The translations under genes were made by a program, and so were the position numbers. Shown here piece after piece: positions 53,513-62,968 of a stretch of 64,000 nucleotides of DNA. The notes below the pieces were generated by a model. That model did no database searches. It saw only the letters and a list, made by a program, of their open reading frames with translations, and was not told the origin of the DNA. Each line of letters begins with the position of its first letter. The first letter of the stretch is position 1. Origin of the DNA: Aldehydirespirator sp965261105 (GTDB lineage: Bacteria > Actinomycetota > Acidimicrobiia > Acidimicrobiales > Aldehydirespiratoraceae); assembly GCA_965261105.1 (NCBI GenBank), contig CBDHCM010000006.1, forward strand, positions 3,286,001-3,350,000, read 5' to 3'.

Positions 53513-53735
53513 CGTGACCGACGTGTCCGAGATGCTTGAGGTGGCGTCGGGCGACCCCGATGCCGTCCGGGACGTCTTTGCGGAGCGCGGCTGGGGCGAC
53601 GGCCTGCCGATGGTGGCCCCCACTGTCGAGCGGGTCGACACCATGCTGGCGAGATGCGCCGGCGACGCCGGCGACCACGGAGTTCCGGGCCCTTGCCGCC
53701 GAGGTGGCCGCGGTCGCCCCCCTTTACCTTGTTGA
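53513..53735 (+). pseudogene. Fragment of a GDGLP-motif protein
   Basis: A GTG at 53513, 37 bp after the SDR stop, starts a 74-codon frame whose first 50 residues (VFAERGWGDGLPMVAPTVERVDTML) match the N-terminus of a conserved family with an RGWxDGLPxxxPT signature, often found near UGSC-type proteins. The sequence then becomes Arg/Gly-rich and stops; a related-looking stretch (ALAAEVAAVAPLYLVE) continues in another frame. Frameshift and truncation make a remnant likely. Family function unknown to me. Confidence 0.5.
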
Positions 53736-53889
53736 GCGGCTCTGGCGTGGCAGTGTCGGGGCTGGTTGATCGCCGCGTCGGGTAGCGCTGTAGCCCCCGG
53801 TCACTAGAAAGCTGGCGCGGCGGCGTGGTTCTCGGCGGTGACCGGTCGGAGGAGTCGAGCCGGAACTCGCCAAGGCCGCGGCAGACCAA

Positions 53890-54609
53890 CTAGCGGAGAC
53901 CAGGTTCCGCAGCGGAGTATTGTAATGAGCCGCACCGAACGCCCGCAGTGGGCGCATTCGTAGCATCGGCACATAACATTAGGGCAACTTCCTTCGCGCC
54001 AAGATGGAGGCTCCTGCTCCAGAGAGCTGACGCCAATCCTGAAACGTACCCTGCAGCAGCCGATGTCGTTCCTGTCGGTTCTCGGCTCGGAAGATTCATG
54101 AGGTCACAGGTCGATTTGGCAGTCCTCACGTCCGGTCGCATACTACTATAGAGAAGGCTCACCCCTTGGCCATAGGCAGGTTCATTCGAAAGAAATACTC
54201 TTCTGCAATCACCAAACGTTCCCGGCGCCGCGATATCGACCGATTTGCCGTAGTTGCTGCGATCACTGATGGTCGCATCGGCATCAACACCCTCTTCATC
54301 GGCGATGACCAAGGACACCATTGCAACATCAACATCTGACAGTATGCGCTCTTGTCCACGTATTGCTGCAAGCGCGACCTCGGTTCCATGTGAAATAGAC
54401 GGACCAGCTAGCTGTCGCGATGTCGATCGAAACCGGCCCGGCTGTAGATCTACAGACTCAAGCTCCCGGTCTCTCAAGAGCGGATGTCGGCTGTCGATCT
54501 CACTATCAATGATTGTTAGATGAACTCTAATTGGGTCAATTGGTTGTTGTGTCATTGGAAGGTTTGAAGAATCGCTGCAGGAAAGTAGACATCTGCACAA
54601 CAATATCAT
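53890..54609 (-). CDS. Subtilase-like (S8) protein, compact or degenerate, probable lipoprotein
   Basis: About 239 residues from the ATG at 54609 (a GTG at 54627 is possible). The start is a short hydrophobic signal ending in LLSC, a possible lipobox. Catalytic-type motifs follow in order: Asp in TIIDSEIDSRHPLL, His in SHGTEVA, RSNYGKSVDIAAPG, and Ser in GTTSAAAGYVSGLASALW. Spacing between His and Ser is shorter than in typical subtilases (which are over 270 aa) and the oxyanion Asn is not clear, so activity is doubtful. GC content is lower than the surroundings, suggesting transfer. Lies 32 bp downstream of a membrane-protein gene on the same strand. Confidence 0.55.
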   Translation of the reverse strand: MILLCRCLLSCSDSSNLPMTQQPIDPIRVHLTIIDSEIDSRHPLLRDRELESVDLQPGRFRSTSRQLAGPSISHGTEVALAAIRGQERILSDVDVAMVSLVIADEEGVDADATISDRSNYGKSVDIAAPGTFGDCRRVFLSNEPAYGQGVSLLYSSMRPDVRTAKSTCDLMNLPSREPTGTTSAAAGYVSGLASALWSRSLHLGAKEVALMLCADATNAPTAGVRCGSLQYSAAEPGLR

Positions 54610-54641
54610 GCAGAGACTTCGAGCCACCTTGACTCCAAGTG

Positions 54642-55019
54642 CTAGCCGAAGACTAGGCCGAAGGCAGAAACGGCAATGTACAAACCTATTGCAATACCCA
54701 ATGCCACGCAGACTTCAAGCAGTATCTGATGCCGCCGACTTCCCACCAAATATACAGACACTAGTAGGCCCATCGACACGCACTCGTAAAGTATGAGTGC
54801 AGGGCTGACCGCTGCAAAGACCAAGGCCATAGGCGAGAGGATCTTCAACCTGATTCGCCTCATCGCATGACGAACTCTTGAGATGAGTGCCAGAGCACGA
54901 GCAGACCCAAACATTGTGACTGTTGATTTCCTAAGGTATAGTTGCGTGATGGTGTCGTGCCACAGTACCATTTTGCATGTCACGGAGGCAGCGGTCCAGA
55001 ACGTCAATAGTAAGCGCAT
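54642..55019 (-). CDS. Small two-helix membrane protein next to the subtilase
   Basis: A 125-aa protein with a basic N-terminal half (RVRHAMRRIRLKIL) and two membrane helices (MALVFAAVSPALILYECV and LLEVCVALGIAIGLYIAV). No family recognised. AT-richer than its neighbours, like the subtilase gene that follows after a short gap; the two look like one acquired unit. It could anchor or activate the protease, but there is no direct evidence. Confidence 0.5.
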   Translation of the reverse strand: MRLLLTFWTAASVTCKMVLWHDTITQLYLRKSTVTMFGSARALALISRVRHAMRRIRLKILSPMALVFAAVSPALILYECVSMGLLVSVYLVGSRRHQILLEVCVALGIAIGLYIAVSAFGLVFG

Positions 55020-55150
55020 CTAGGTCTGCAAGTACATCAATTGGAGCCTTCGCGGAAACGTGGGGAGCGGGGTGGTTGAGGGTCCCTGAGCAGGGGTCGG
55101 GGCCCTGCTGGAATCGGTGATTACGAGATCAACGATCCAGGAGGGCCCCG

Positions 55151-56324
55151 ATGGCTTCCGATGTTATGGCAGTTCGGCTGCACTTGCCGCAGATCCGTGT
55201 GCTGGAGGTGCTCACAGACACTGCGGGTGAGCTTGTGGTGGAGGTCGAGTCCACGTTCAGGAGGCTGCGCTGCCCGCAGTGCGGGTTCCGCTGCCACAGG
55301 GTGCATGACCGCCGCGACAAGAAGGTCCGCGACCTGGAGGTGTGGTCGCGGCGCAAGATGGTGTGCGACAACTGCGACAGCCGCTTCTTGGAGGACCATC
55401 CGGCGTTGGAGGGCGCGCTGGCGGGGCGGCTGGCGCGGCGGCTGGTCGCTGACGCGAAGGTGATGACGTTCAACGCGGTGGCGCGGCGCCGCGGCGTGCA
55501 CTCGCACGCGGTGCGCGCGGTGGTGGACGTCTGGTCGGCTCTGGTGGCTGAGCGGCGCCGCAGCCGCCGCTGCTCGGTGCTGCTGGTCGATGAGACCTCG
55601 ATGCGCAAGCGGCACCGCTACGTGACCGTCATCGTCAACGGCGACACCGGGCGGACCCTGGCGATGGTCGAGCACCGCAGTTCCGCTGCGCTGTCAGCGT
55701 TCTTGATGCAGCAGGGCCACAGATGGTGCAAGGGCGTCAAGGTGGTGCTCAGCGACGGATCGCGCGCCTACAAGGCGGCCATCGACGCCCACTTGGGCCA
55801 CGCTCGCCATGTGCTGGACCGGTTCCACGTCATCAGATGGTTCGCGGCCGCTCTCACCCAGGTGCGCCGCGACGTCCAGCGCCGAGAGCCCAAAGGCGTC
55901 AAGCCCGCCTTCGACCCCGACGTGTTCAAGGCCCGGTTCGCGCTGCTGCGCAGAGGCGACACCCTCACCGACGCCGACCGCGCCCGCCTCGATGAGCTGT
56001 TCGACGCCCACCCCCGCCTCAGAGCCGGCCGCCAGGCCCTCCAGGAGCTCCACGGCCTCTACACCGCCGACGACCATGACGGCGCCCCGGAAGCCCTCGG
56101 GCGGTTCTACAGACCTCTACGAGACCGGCGAACTGCCCGAGTACCACAACACCGTCGACACGCTCATCGCATGGTCGGACGAGATCCTCAACCGGCACCA
56201 CACCGACCGGGCCCCCAACGGCACAATCGAGGAAACTGACAACCTGCTCCAAGTCCTGCGACGCACCGCCCACGGCTTCACCAACCCACGCAACTTCGAA
56301 GCCCGCGGCATCCTCGTGACATAA
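55151..56324 (+). pseudogene. ISL3-family transposase, frameshifted
   Basis: The ATG at 55151 has AGGAGGG just before it. The product has an N-terminal zinc ribbon (LRCPQCGFRCHRVHD, and CDNCDSRF) and an ISL3 DDE core: VLLVDETSMRKRHRYVTVI, VVLSDGSRAYKAAIDAHL and DRFHVIRWFAAAL. Near 56105 the frame shifts; the correct ending (LYETGELPEYHNTVDTLIAW to GFTNPRNFEARG) is in another frame and stops at 56324. One frameshift inactivates it unless programmed. An IS3 element has inserted 26 bp after the stop. Confidence 0.85.
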
Positions 56325-56396
56325 TGACCCAACCGGTGCCAGCAACCCTCTGAGCATCCCCCCTAATCGTGGAGACATCGTCTATGAGGAGACGCT

Positions 56397-56687
56397 ATGT
56401 CACAACCACGACGCAAGTACGACCCGGAGTTCAGAGCCGGTGCTGTGCGGATTGTCCGAGAGACGCGAAGGCCGATCGCTGAGATCGCCCGCGAGCTCGG
56501 GATCGGTGCGGGGGTTGTGGGGAACTGGGTCCGCAGGGACAAGATCGAAAGGGGCGAGGCCGAGGGTCTCAGCGCCGACGACAGAGCTGAGCTGGTGCGG
56601 CTGCGCCGCCGCTGCGCGGAGCTGGAGATGGAGCGTGATGTGCTCAAACGATCGGTGGTCCTTCAGGTCTTGGAGGCAACGCGATGA
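56397..56687 (+). CDS. IS3 transposase OrfA
   Basis: A 96-aa helix-turn-helix protein (RKYDPEFRAGAVRIVRE, then IAEIARELGIGAGVVGNWVRR) ending in a leucine-zipper-like coiled coil (LVRLRRRCAELEMERDVLKR). It binds the IS ends. The stop overlaps the orfB start as ATGA, in the -1 frame. Confidence 0.92.
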   Translation: MSQPRRKYDPEFRAGAVRIVRETRRPIAEIARELGIGAGVVGNWVRRDKIERGEAEGLSADDRAELVRLRRRCAELEMERDVLKRSVVLQVLEATR

Positions 56688-57559
56688 GCGTCTCAGCGCA
56701 CATCGCGGCCCAAAGGACCGACCACGGCGTGCCTCACGCGGTCGCCTGGCGGGCGCTCGCAGTTGCCGAGTCGACGTTCTACAAGTGGCGCGGCCGGCCG
56801 CCGACGCCCGCTGAGCGGCGCAGAGCTGACCTTGACGTCGAGGTCAGGGCCTGCTTCGACGCGTCCGGGGGCACCTACGGCTCGCCCAGGGTGCGCGCCG
56901 AGCTGCGCCGGTCGGGCCGCGTGGTGTCCAACAAGACGGTGGAGGCCTCCATGGCCCGCCAGGGCCTGCAAGGACGCTCCCGCCGCCGTCGCAGAGGCCT
57001 GACCCGACCCGACAAGGCCGCCGAGGCGGTGCCGGACCTGCTGCGGCGGGACTTCACCGCCGGCGGCGTCAACGAGAAGTGGGTCGGGGACTTCAACCAG
57101 ATCGACACCGGCGAGGGGCCGGTGTTCCTCGCCACCGTCGAGGACCTGTTCTCCAGGCGCATGCTGGGCTTCGCGCAGTCCGACCGCCACCGCAGCGCAG
57201 AACTGGCCACAGACGCCATCAACATGGCCGCCGCGGTGCGCGGCGGCGTCGTCGCCGGGGTGATCTTCCACACCGACAAGGGCTCCCAATACACCTCCGA
57301 CGCGTTCGCGGCGGCCTGCGCCAAGCTCAAGATCACCCAATCGATGCGACGCGTCGGCTGCGCGCTGGACAACGCCGCCGCCGAGTCGTTCTTCTCGACG
57401 CTCCAGCACGAACTGATATCACACCGCCGCTGGCACACCCGCGACCAGGCCCGCCGAGACATCGCCGCCTGGATCGACATCTGGTACAACAGAAAACGGC
57501 TCCACTCCACCAACAACATGACCAGCCCAATAGACTACGAACTAGCCAACGCAGCCTAA
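56684..57559 (+). CDS. IS3 transposase OrfB (integrase-type DDE)
   Basis: A 291-aa catalytic subunit with an HTH_21-like region (GGTYGSPRVRAELRR) followed by an rve integrase core. Its DDE residues are in WVGDFNQI, HTDKGSQYTSD and NAAAESFFSTL. It ends with WYNRKRLHSTNNMTSPIDYE, the normal IS3 finish. Translated by coupling at the ATGA overlap or fused with OrfA by -1 frameshifting. Confidence 0.93.
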   Translation: MSVSAHIAAQRTDHGVPHAVAWRALAVAESTFYKWRGRPPTPAERRRADLDVEVRACFDASGGTYGSPRVRAELRRSGRVVSNKTVEASMARQGLQGRSRRRRRGLTRPDKAAEAVPDLLRRDFTAGGVNEKWVGDFNQIDTGEGPVFLATVEDLFSRRMLGFAQSDRHRSAELATDAINMAAAVRGGVVAGVIFHTDKGSQYTSDAFAAACAKLKITQSMRRVGCALDNAAAESFFSTLQHELISHRRWHTRDQARRDIAAWIDIWYNRKRLHSTNNMTSPIDYELANAA

Positions 57560-57618
57560 CCAACCCTCCACGATTTGGGGGGAAGCTCACTCAATCCCAC
57601 GAGTACGCGAAGGGCCAA

Positions 57619-58368
57619 CTATTTCTCTAGACGAGCGAGTCCTTGGGCGATTAGTCTCTTCGCTACTATCGGAACGTCGATTCCAACATCGTCACTGTGG
57701 CTGAGTAGATGATCGAACTCTTCTACTTCATCAGCCTGCCAGACAAGATCAAGTCGCCGCGCGGGCACAGTAGCAACATGTTCATATGCTCGGTCTGGAC
57801 TCGCCCAATAGCATGACTCACATATTGTGAACTCGCGATCTTCCCAATTAGGGCATGATTCACACACCCATGACTTAACGCGATTCATCGCTGCGCTCAC
57901 AGGCATGAAGTCTACTACGTCGAAAGGCTGAGTTGGATCACCGGATATTCGAAATGGCACACGATGGTCAATCTGCAAGACGCTCGCTCCCGAAACAGCT
58001 CCAGTGAAGACATCTCGTTCACCATAATGTTCTATGACCTCCCGTTGAAACTGCTTGGAGATGGCCATACGTCCCGAAGCAGACCTATCCAAAACACTCA
58101 TTTCGTCAGGAAATCGATAGTGTGCGACCTTCTTGCCATCAACGGTCTTCATCACCGTTTCAAGTGGGATCCCGCGATCCCGGACATCCGCAGCAGCGCG
58201 CGGCGGGTGATCGTAGCCTAGTGATGCAAGAGTCACCGTCGTTACGTAACCATGTTCGAGAATCTGTTCAATCACATGACGGCCACGTCCAGATGTCCGG
58301 TTGAGGACTTGCTCGACAATGTCATCGTCAAGGTCATGGCGGGTCGGACCACACTCAGATCTTGACAT
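57619..58368 (-). CDS. HNH restriction-type endonuclease, partner of Dam-like methylase
   Basis: A 249-aa protein. The front 60 residues look like a helical DNA-binding region. An HNH nuclease region follows with VLQIDHRVPF (catalytic His), then the Asn-bearing MPVSAAMNRVKSWVCESC and CESCYW zinc pairs. The ATG at 58368 lies two bases after the methylase stop, so expression is coupled. GC content is well below the local average. With the methylase it forms a likely type II restriction-modification pair; specificity unknown. Confidence 0.75.
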   Translation of the reverse strand: MSRSECGPTRHDLDDDIVEQVLNRTSGRGRHVIEQILEHGYVTTVTLASLGYDHPPRAAADVRDRGIPLETVMKTVDGKKVAHYRFPDEMSVLDRSASGRMAISKQFQREVIEHYGERDVFTGAVSGASVLQIDHRVPFRISGDPTQPFDVVDFMPVSAAMNRVKSWVCESCPNWEDREFTICESCYWASPDRAYEHVATVPARRLDLVWQADEVEEFDHLLSHSDDVGIDVPIVAKRLIAQGLARLEK

Positions 58369-58370
58369 AC

Positions 58371-59279
58371 TTAGGAGAAGGTCATCGCGAGTTGCTTATC
58401 GTCACTCTCAGTTCTATAGATACTTGCAGTCGGTAGATGAGGGGAAAGATAGAGTACTTCGGTTGTTCGCTCTGTTCGGCCCAATAATGTAGCAGACGTA
58501 GACCGCCCAGCATCAAGCTCAATGCGACGAAGACCTAGATCGGCAGGGAGTGGGGGTCCGTAGATCTTCATACCGGTCTTGCCATCGTATGAGAGCACAA
58601 ACGGAACCTTCATATCAATCAAGGCTCCTAGGAAGGATTCAAACTCTGTGCGTTCAACCATGCATGAGTATCTAGAGTCCCTAGCTGATGACACACCTTG
58701 ATAGGGCGGATCCATGTACCAAATCTGTCCAGGCTCAAATAATTCGAGCGTGTCGCGATAGTCGATAGACGTGATGCGAGTTCGGCCCTGAAGAGCTCGC
58801 GAAATAGTAGATAGTCGTCTTGCCAACTCCTGCGGTCTAGTGCCAAGTCTTCGATTGTCGGGGCTCTGGTTAAAGTGACCCGCTGAGTTGTAACGAACAG
58901 CACCCTTCACAGCACGCGAAAGCAGATACAGAAGGTCAGCAGGCAAGTGGCGCTCATTGAACCTATCTCTCACTTCACAATAGAATCTTCTGGGGTCGTC
59001 CCTTTGGTCGTTCCAGAGTCTTGTGTACTGGTCAACGAGACCAACGGGATCTTTGACAATTGCGCGCCATAGATTAGACAGAGGTTCATTCACATCATTA
59101 ATCCAAAACGATCCAGCAAGTCGTTCGAGAGCTGCCCGAACAGAGACAGCCGCAGATCCTGCGAATGGTTCGACGAGTTCCGAATTGCAGGACAACTGAA
59201 GCCTCTGAAGAATGGCTGGGGCAATCAAGCGCTTCGACCCCTGGTACTGAAATGGTTGCGATATGAACTTCGCATGCAT
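58371..59279 (-). CDS. Dam-type (D12 class) DNA adenine methyltransferase
   Basis: A 302-aa methylase from the ATG at 59279 (AGAGGA upstream); the frame to 59438 is read-through. Order of motifs is alpha-type: FQYQGSKR at the N-terminus, AdoMet loop VEPFAGSAAVS, then the target domain and catalytic DPPYQG, followed by SYDGKTGMKIYG. It probably protects the sites cut by the adjacent HNH enzyme. Low GC content indicates horizontal transfer; the module ends exactly where the helicase copy B is cut off. Confidence 0.88.
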   Translation of the reverse strand: MHAKFISQPFQYQGSKRLIAPAILQRLQLSCNSELVEPFAGSAAVSVRAALERLAGSFWINDVNEPLSNLWRAIVKDPVGLVDQYTRLWNDQRDDPRRFYCEVRDRFNERHLPADLLYLLSRAVKGAVRYNSAGHFNQSPDNRRLGTRPQELARRLSTISRALQGRTRITSIDYRDTLELFEPGQIWYMDPPYQGVSSARDSRYSCMVERTEFESFLGALIDMKVPFVLSYDGKTGMKIYGPPLPADLGLRRIELDAGRSTSATLLGRTERTTEVLYLSPHLPTASIYRTESDDKQLAMTFS

Positions 59280-59439
59280 CGTTGAATCCTCTCGCTGATG
59301 GATCACAGCAGGGGTGGGGGAAGATGCGGTCTTGCCGTCACTTTGCCTAGCCGTCACCTTGCGAACAATACACGGACGCTGTGACACACCTAGGGATTCT
59401 GGCTGATCGTGAGACAAGCGGAAGCGGCCCGCGCCCACG

Positions 59440-59978
59440 CCCCAGGCCGCCGATGTGGGGCAGCCACCGGCGCAGGTGCGGCTCCCACACGCCCTCGCGG
59501 GCCGCCTTGGGAGCGAACAGAACCACCCGCTTGTTCTCGTGCAGCACGAGCCGCTCGACCAACATCAGCCCCACGAACGTCTTGCCCAAGCCCACCCCGT
59601 CGCACAGGAAGGCCCCGCCGTGCTGGCGGCAGATCTTCATCAGCGACCAGTACGCCTCCTGCTGGTAGCGATCGAGTTGGCCGAACATGCGCGACTGCGA
59701 CTCGTCCCACTCCCCCGCAGTGAGTTCACGGCCCCGGAAGAACTCGTGAAGCGCTCGGGTGTACACGTCGAACGGTGTGAACTCGGCGGTGTGGCGGGTG
59801 ATGGCCCGCAGCACGTTGGTGGTGACGTCCTCCGCCGCGGCCCAGTGCGTCTCGAACCAGTCCTGGAGCTGCGCCACCTCGCGGCCGCTCTGCTCCACTG
59901 GCGCAGGTACTCCAGACCCGTCCAGCCCGACACGCTGTTGTCGACGGTGAACAGGTCCCCGCCGCCCGCTTCACTCAC
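59440..59978 (-). pseudogene. PLD-SNF2 helicase remnant, copy B
   Basis: The ATG at 59978 starts the same first 29 residues as the helicase at 49951. Then residues about 30-167, essentially the whole PLD nuclease domain, are missing and the frame changes. From SGREVAQLQDWFE it follows the intact copy through Walker A to RWLPHIGG (residue 315), where it stops abruptly near 59440. Base identity to copy A is very high. The Dam/HNH module begins beyond the break. Confidence 0.9.
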
Positions 59979-60143
59979 ATGTCAGACCGTACCCGCGGCT
60001 ACGACACAGCCGCAGGACCGCGGCAGTCGGGGACCGCCGACAGGTCAGCCGTTCGTGGCTGGCTTCGTGCTCTGCTTGCCAAGTGCCTTGGAATGGTCCG
60101 GCGCGTCGGCATGGTTCCCGGCCAAGGCCGCGCCGGGTGCCTC

Positions 60144-60350
60144 TCAGGCAGCGGCCGCGGGCATGCCGATCCCGAGGAAGCCCTCGATCCGGGCCAGGCG
60201 CTCCTTTACCTCGCCCAGACCGTCTCGCAGCTTGTCGACTGCCCTCTCGAAGTCGCCTCGCAGCTTGTCGATGGTGCGCTGCTGGTGCCAAATGATGGCC
60301 AGCACGGCCAGCACCACCGTGACCATCTGCGTGACCGTGTTTGCGTCCAC
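60144..60350 (-). CDS. Small membrane-anchored coiled-coil protein, copy B
   Basis: A 68-aa paralogue of the protein at 50018-50281: MDANTVTQ, a membrane helix (VTVVLAVLAIIWHQQ) and a coiled coil (KLRGDFERAVDKLRDGLGEVKERL), ending RIEGFLGIGMPAAAA. It lacks the Pro-rich tail of copy A and has a longer K-L-R-D heptad block. Both copies keep an intact frame although the adjacent genes have decayed, which hints at selection. Confidence 0.7.
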   Translation of the reverse strand: MDANTVTQMVTVVLAVLAIIWHQQRTIDKLRGDFERAVDKLRDGLGEVKERLARIEGFLGIGMPAAAA

Positions 60351-60415
60351 GGCTCGAAGCTAGCAGGAATCAGTCTGTCTTGTAATTCAACAGCATGACA
60401 ATGATTGATCTAGTG

Positions 60416-62968
60416 TCAGCTTCGCATGCGGTTGCCTTCGGGATCCCAGAGGCAGCCCCGCACCAACGTTGCGGGGCGGCGGGTGCCGACTATCTCGATC
60501 TCGAAGCGGCCGGGCGATGCGGCCAGCGCGGCGGGGATGTAGCCCATGGCCACCGATGCTTCGCTGTGGTGGGCGTAGCCGCCTGAGGTGACCCAGCCCA
60601 CCACCTCGCCGTCGTGCCACACCGGCTCGTCGCCGATCACGTCGACCGCCTCGTCGCCCTTGCCGGTCTCGACGGTCCAGGTGCAGAGCTGCAGGCCCGT
60701 CGCCGGCTTCCCGCCGGGCGGGCCGGACTCTCCGTGCTTGGCGGCCAGCGCGTCTCGCCCGATGAAGTCCTTCTCCATGTGCACGAAGCGGCCCAGACCG
60801 GCCTCGAACGGGTCGTAGTCGGGCCGGTACTCCCTCGCCCAAGAGCCGAACCCCTTCTCCAGGCGCAGGGAGTTCAGCGCGTGCAGTCCGAAGAGCTCCA
60901 GCCCCTGCGCGGCCCCCGCCTCCCGAAGCAGGTCGAACACGTAGCGCTGGTAGCGCGCCGGCATCCACAGCTCGTAGCCCAGGTCGCCGGTGAAGCTGAT
61001 CCGCCCGCACCACGCCGGGGCCAGCCCCGCGTCCATCTCACAGAAGGCCATGAACCTCATGCCGTGCGCGGAGACATCAGCATCGGTGACTCCCTCCAGC
61101 AGCGCCCGAGACGCCGGACCGGCGATGGCCAGACCGCACATCTCCGCCCCCAGCGTCCGGTAGCTCACCGAGCCATCTGCCGGCAGGTGGGCGTCGAACC
61201 AGCGCTCGTAGTAGCGCTCGGCGATCCCGGAACCGAACAGTACGAACCGCTCGCCGTGGCGCACGTTGCCGGTCGCCCCGCCCACGACCGTGCCCGCCGG
61301 ACCCTCGTCCCGTCCGGGTGCGGCGGGCAGGCAAGCCACGGTCAGGTCTCCGATGAGGTTTCCCGCCGGGTTGGTCATCGGGGTAAGAGCCATCCGACCC
61401 GGCATCGGGATCCGCCGGGCCAGCAGCCCGTCGAGCCACGCCCTGGCCCCCGGCCCCTCCACCAGGAACTTGGCGAAGCCAGTGGTCTCCATCAGACCGA
61501 CGGTGGCCCGCACGGCCAGCGTCTCGGCCCGAACCCGGTCCCAGGCATTGGACCGACCGAACGTCACCTCCTCGACGGGATCCAGCCCCTCCTCCTGGAA
61601 CCACAGCGCCGACTCCAGCCCGAAGGAGTCGCCGAACACCGCGTTGGCCTCCACCAGCCGGTCGTGGATCGGCGAGGTCTGCACGCTGCGCCCCGCGGGC
61701 AGGAACTCGTTGGGGAACGTGATGCGGAACCGGCGCGAGTAGTTCTCCCGCACCTTCGTGTTCGTGTAGGCGAGCGTGGCATGGTCGCCGAAGCGGGCCA
61801 CGTCCATGGCCCACACATCGAAGCCGGGATCCCCCGCCGTGATCCAGTTCGCCATCGACAGGCCCACGCCGCCGCCCTGGGACAGCCCGGCCATCACCCC
61901 GCACGCCGTCCAGTACCCCGGCAGCCCCCGGATCGGGCCGATCAGCGGGTTGCCGTCGGGGGAGAACGTGAACGGCCCGTTCACCACCCGCTGGATCCCC
62001 GCGGCGGCGAACGCCGGGAAGTGGGCGAAGGCCACCTCCAGCGACTCCGAGATGCGGTCAAGGTCGGGCGGCAGCAGCCGCATGGAGAAGTCCCACGGCG
62101 TCTGGCGGGGCGACCACGGCAGGCAGGCCTGCTCGTAGGTGCCGAGCAGCATGCCCTCGCCCTCCTGGCGCATGTAGATCTCGCCGCCGAAGTCGATCAC
62201 ATGCATCAGCCGCGAGCCGGTGCGCCGGTTGTGCTCCCGCACGGCTTCGAGCGGCTCGGTGACCAGGTACGTGTGCTCCATGGCCAGCACCGGCAGCTCC
62301 AGGCCCACCATGCGCCCCACCTCGCGGGCCCACAGGCCACCGCAGTTGACGACGTGCTCGCAGTCGATCGCTGCGAGGTCCTCCCCGCTGGCGGTGTCGT
62401 ACACCAGCACCCGCCAGCCCCCGTCGCGGCCGCGCTCAACGGCGCGGGCCCAACAGTTGCGGTACACCTCCGCGCCCGCGAGCCGGGCGGCCTTGGCATA
62501 GGCATGGGTCACCCCGGCCGGATCCACATGGCCCTCGTGCTTGTCCAGCAAAGCGCCCACGAAATACTTGGGATCGAACAGCGGCACCAGCTCGGCCGCC
62601 TCCGCCACCGACACCAGCTCGGTCTGCATCCCCAGGTAGCGGCCCCGGGCATGGGTCATCTTGAGCCAGTCGAGCCGCTCGGGCGTGTCGGCCAGCATCA
62701 CGCCGCCGGGCATGTGCATGCCGCAGTCCTGGCCGGAGACCCGCTCGATCTCGGCGTACAGCTCGATGGTGTAGCGCTGCAGGCGGGCCACGTTGGGGTC
62801 GCCGTTGAGGGTGTGCATGCCGCCTGCGCTGTGCCATGTCGAGCCGGCGGTGAGCTCGGTGCGCTCCACCAGCACCACGTCGGCCCAGCCTGCCTTGGTG
62901 AGGTGGTAGAGCACGCTGGCGCCCACCACTCCCCCGCCGACCACCACCACCTGCGCCCGAGACTTCAT
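60416..62968 (-). CDS. Dimethylglycine/sarcosine-dehydrogenase-like FAD enzyme with folate domain (intact copy B)
   Basis: An 850-aa protein of the DMGDH family. Residues 1-390 are a DAO-type FAD domain (VVVVGGGVVGASVLYHL, then HSAGGMHT where the flavin-linking region lies). From about 430 an FAO_M linker and GcvT-type folate-binding domain follow (FGRSNAWDRVR, LTPMTNPAGNLIGDLTV, GDLGYELW), with the C-terminal GcvT barrel to the end. Such enzymes demethylate dimethylglycine or sarcosine, passing the one-carbon unit to tetrahydrofolate. It therefore acts just after the Rieske reaction. The fragment at 50317-51021 is its decayed duplicate. Confidence 0.92.
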   Translation of the reverse strand: MKSRAQVVVVGGGVVGASVLYHLTKAGWADVVLVERTELTAGSTWHSAGGMHTLNGDPNVARLQRYTIELYAEIERVSGQDCGMHMPGGVMLADTPERLDWLKMTHARGRYLGMQTELVSVAEAAELVPLFDPKYFVGALLDKHEGHVDPAGVTHAYAKAARLAGAEVYRNCWARAVERGRDGGWRVLVYDTASGEDLAAIDCEHVVNCGGLWAREVGRMVGLELPVLAMEHTYLVTEPLEAVREHNRRTGSRLMHVIDFGGEIYMRQEGEGMLLGTYEQACLPWSPRQTPWDFSMRLLPPDLDRISESLEVAFAHFPAFAAAGIQRVVNGPFTFSPDGNPLIGPIRGLPGYWTACGVMAGLSQGGGVGLSMANWITAGDPGFDVWAMDVARFGDHATLAYTNTKVRENYSRRFRITFPNEFLPAGRSVQTSPIHDRLVEANAVFGDSFGLESALWFQEEGLDPVEEVTFGRSNAWDRVRAETLAVRATVGLMETTGFAKFLVEGPGARAWLDGLLARRIPMPGRMALTPMTNPAGNLIGDLTVACLPAAPGRDEGPAGTVVGGATGNVRHGERFVLFGSGIAERYYERWFDAHLPADGSVSYRTLGAEMCGLAIAGPASRALLEGVTDADVSAHGMRFMAFCEMDAGLAPAWCGRISFTGDLGYELWMPARYQRYVFDLLREAGAAQGLELFGLHALNSLRLEKGFGSWAREYRPDYDPFEAGLGRFVHMEKDFIGRDALAAKHGESGPPGGKPATGLQLCTWTVETGKGDEAVDVIGDEPVWHDGEVVGWVTSGGYAHHSEASVAMGYIPAALAASPGRFEIEIVGTRRPATLVRGCLWDPEGNRMRS

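Larger units (their letters stand above)
56351..57589 (+). mobile_element. IS3-family insertion sequence, apparently complete
   Basis: A 1239-bp element with 24-bp terminal inverted repeats (56351-56374 and 57566-57589, 22 of 24 matching, starting TGAG). It is flanked by a 3-bp direct target repeat CTC (56348-56350 and 57590-57592). It carries orfA and orfB with a four-base overlap. It is the only IS here with intact ends and genes, so it is the most recent arrival. Confidence 0.92.

Noticed and set aside
56105..56324. Programmed frameshift in the ISL3 transposase
   Set aside because: ISL3 transposases are normally single-frame and no slippery run is visible, so an inactivating indel is more likely.
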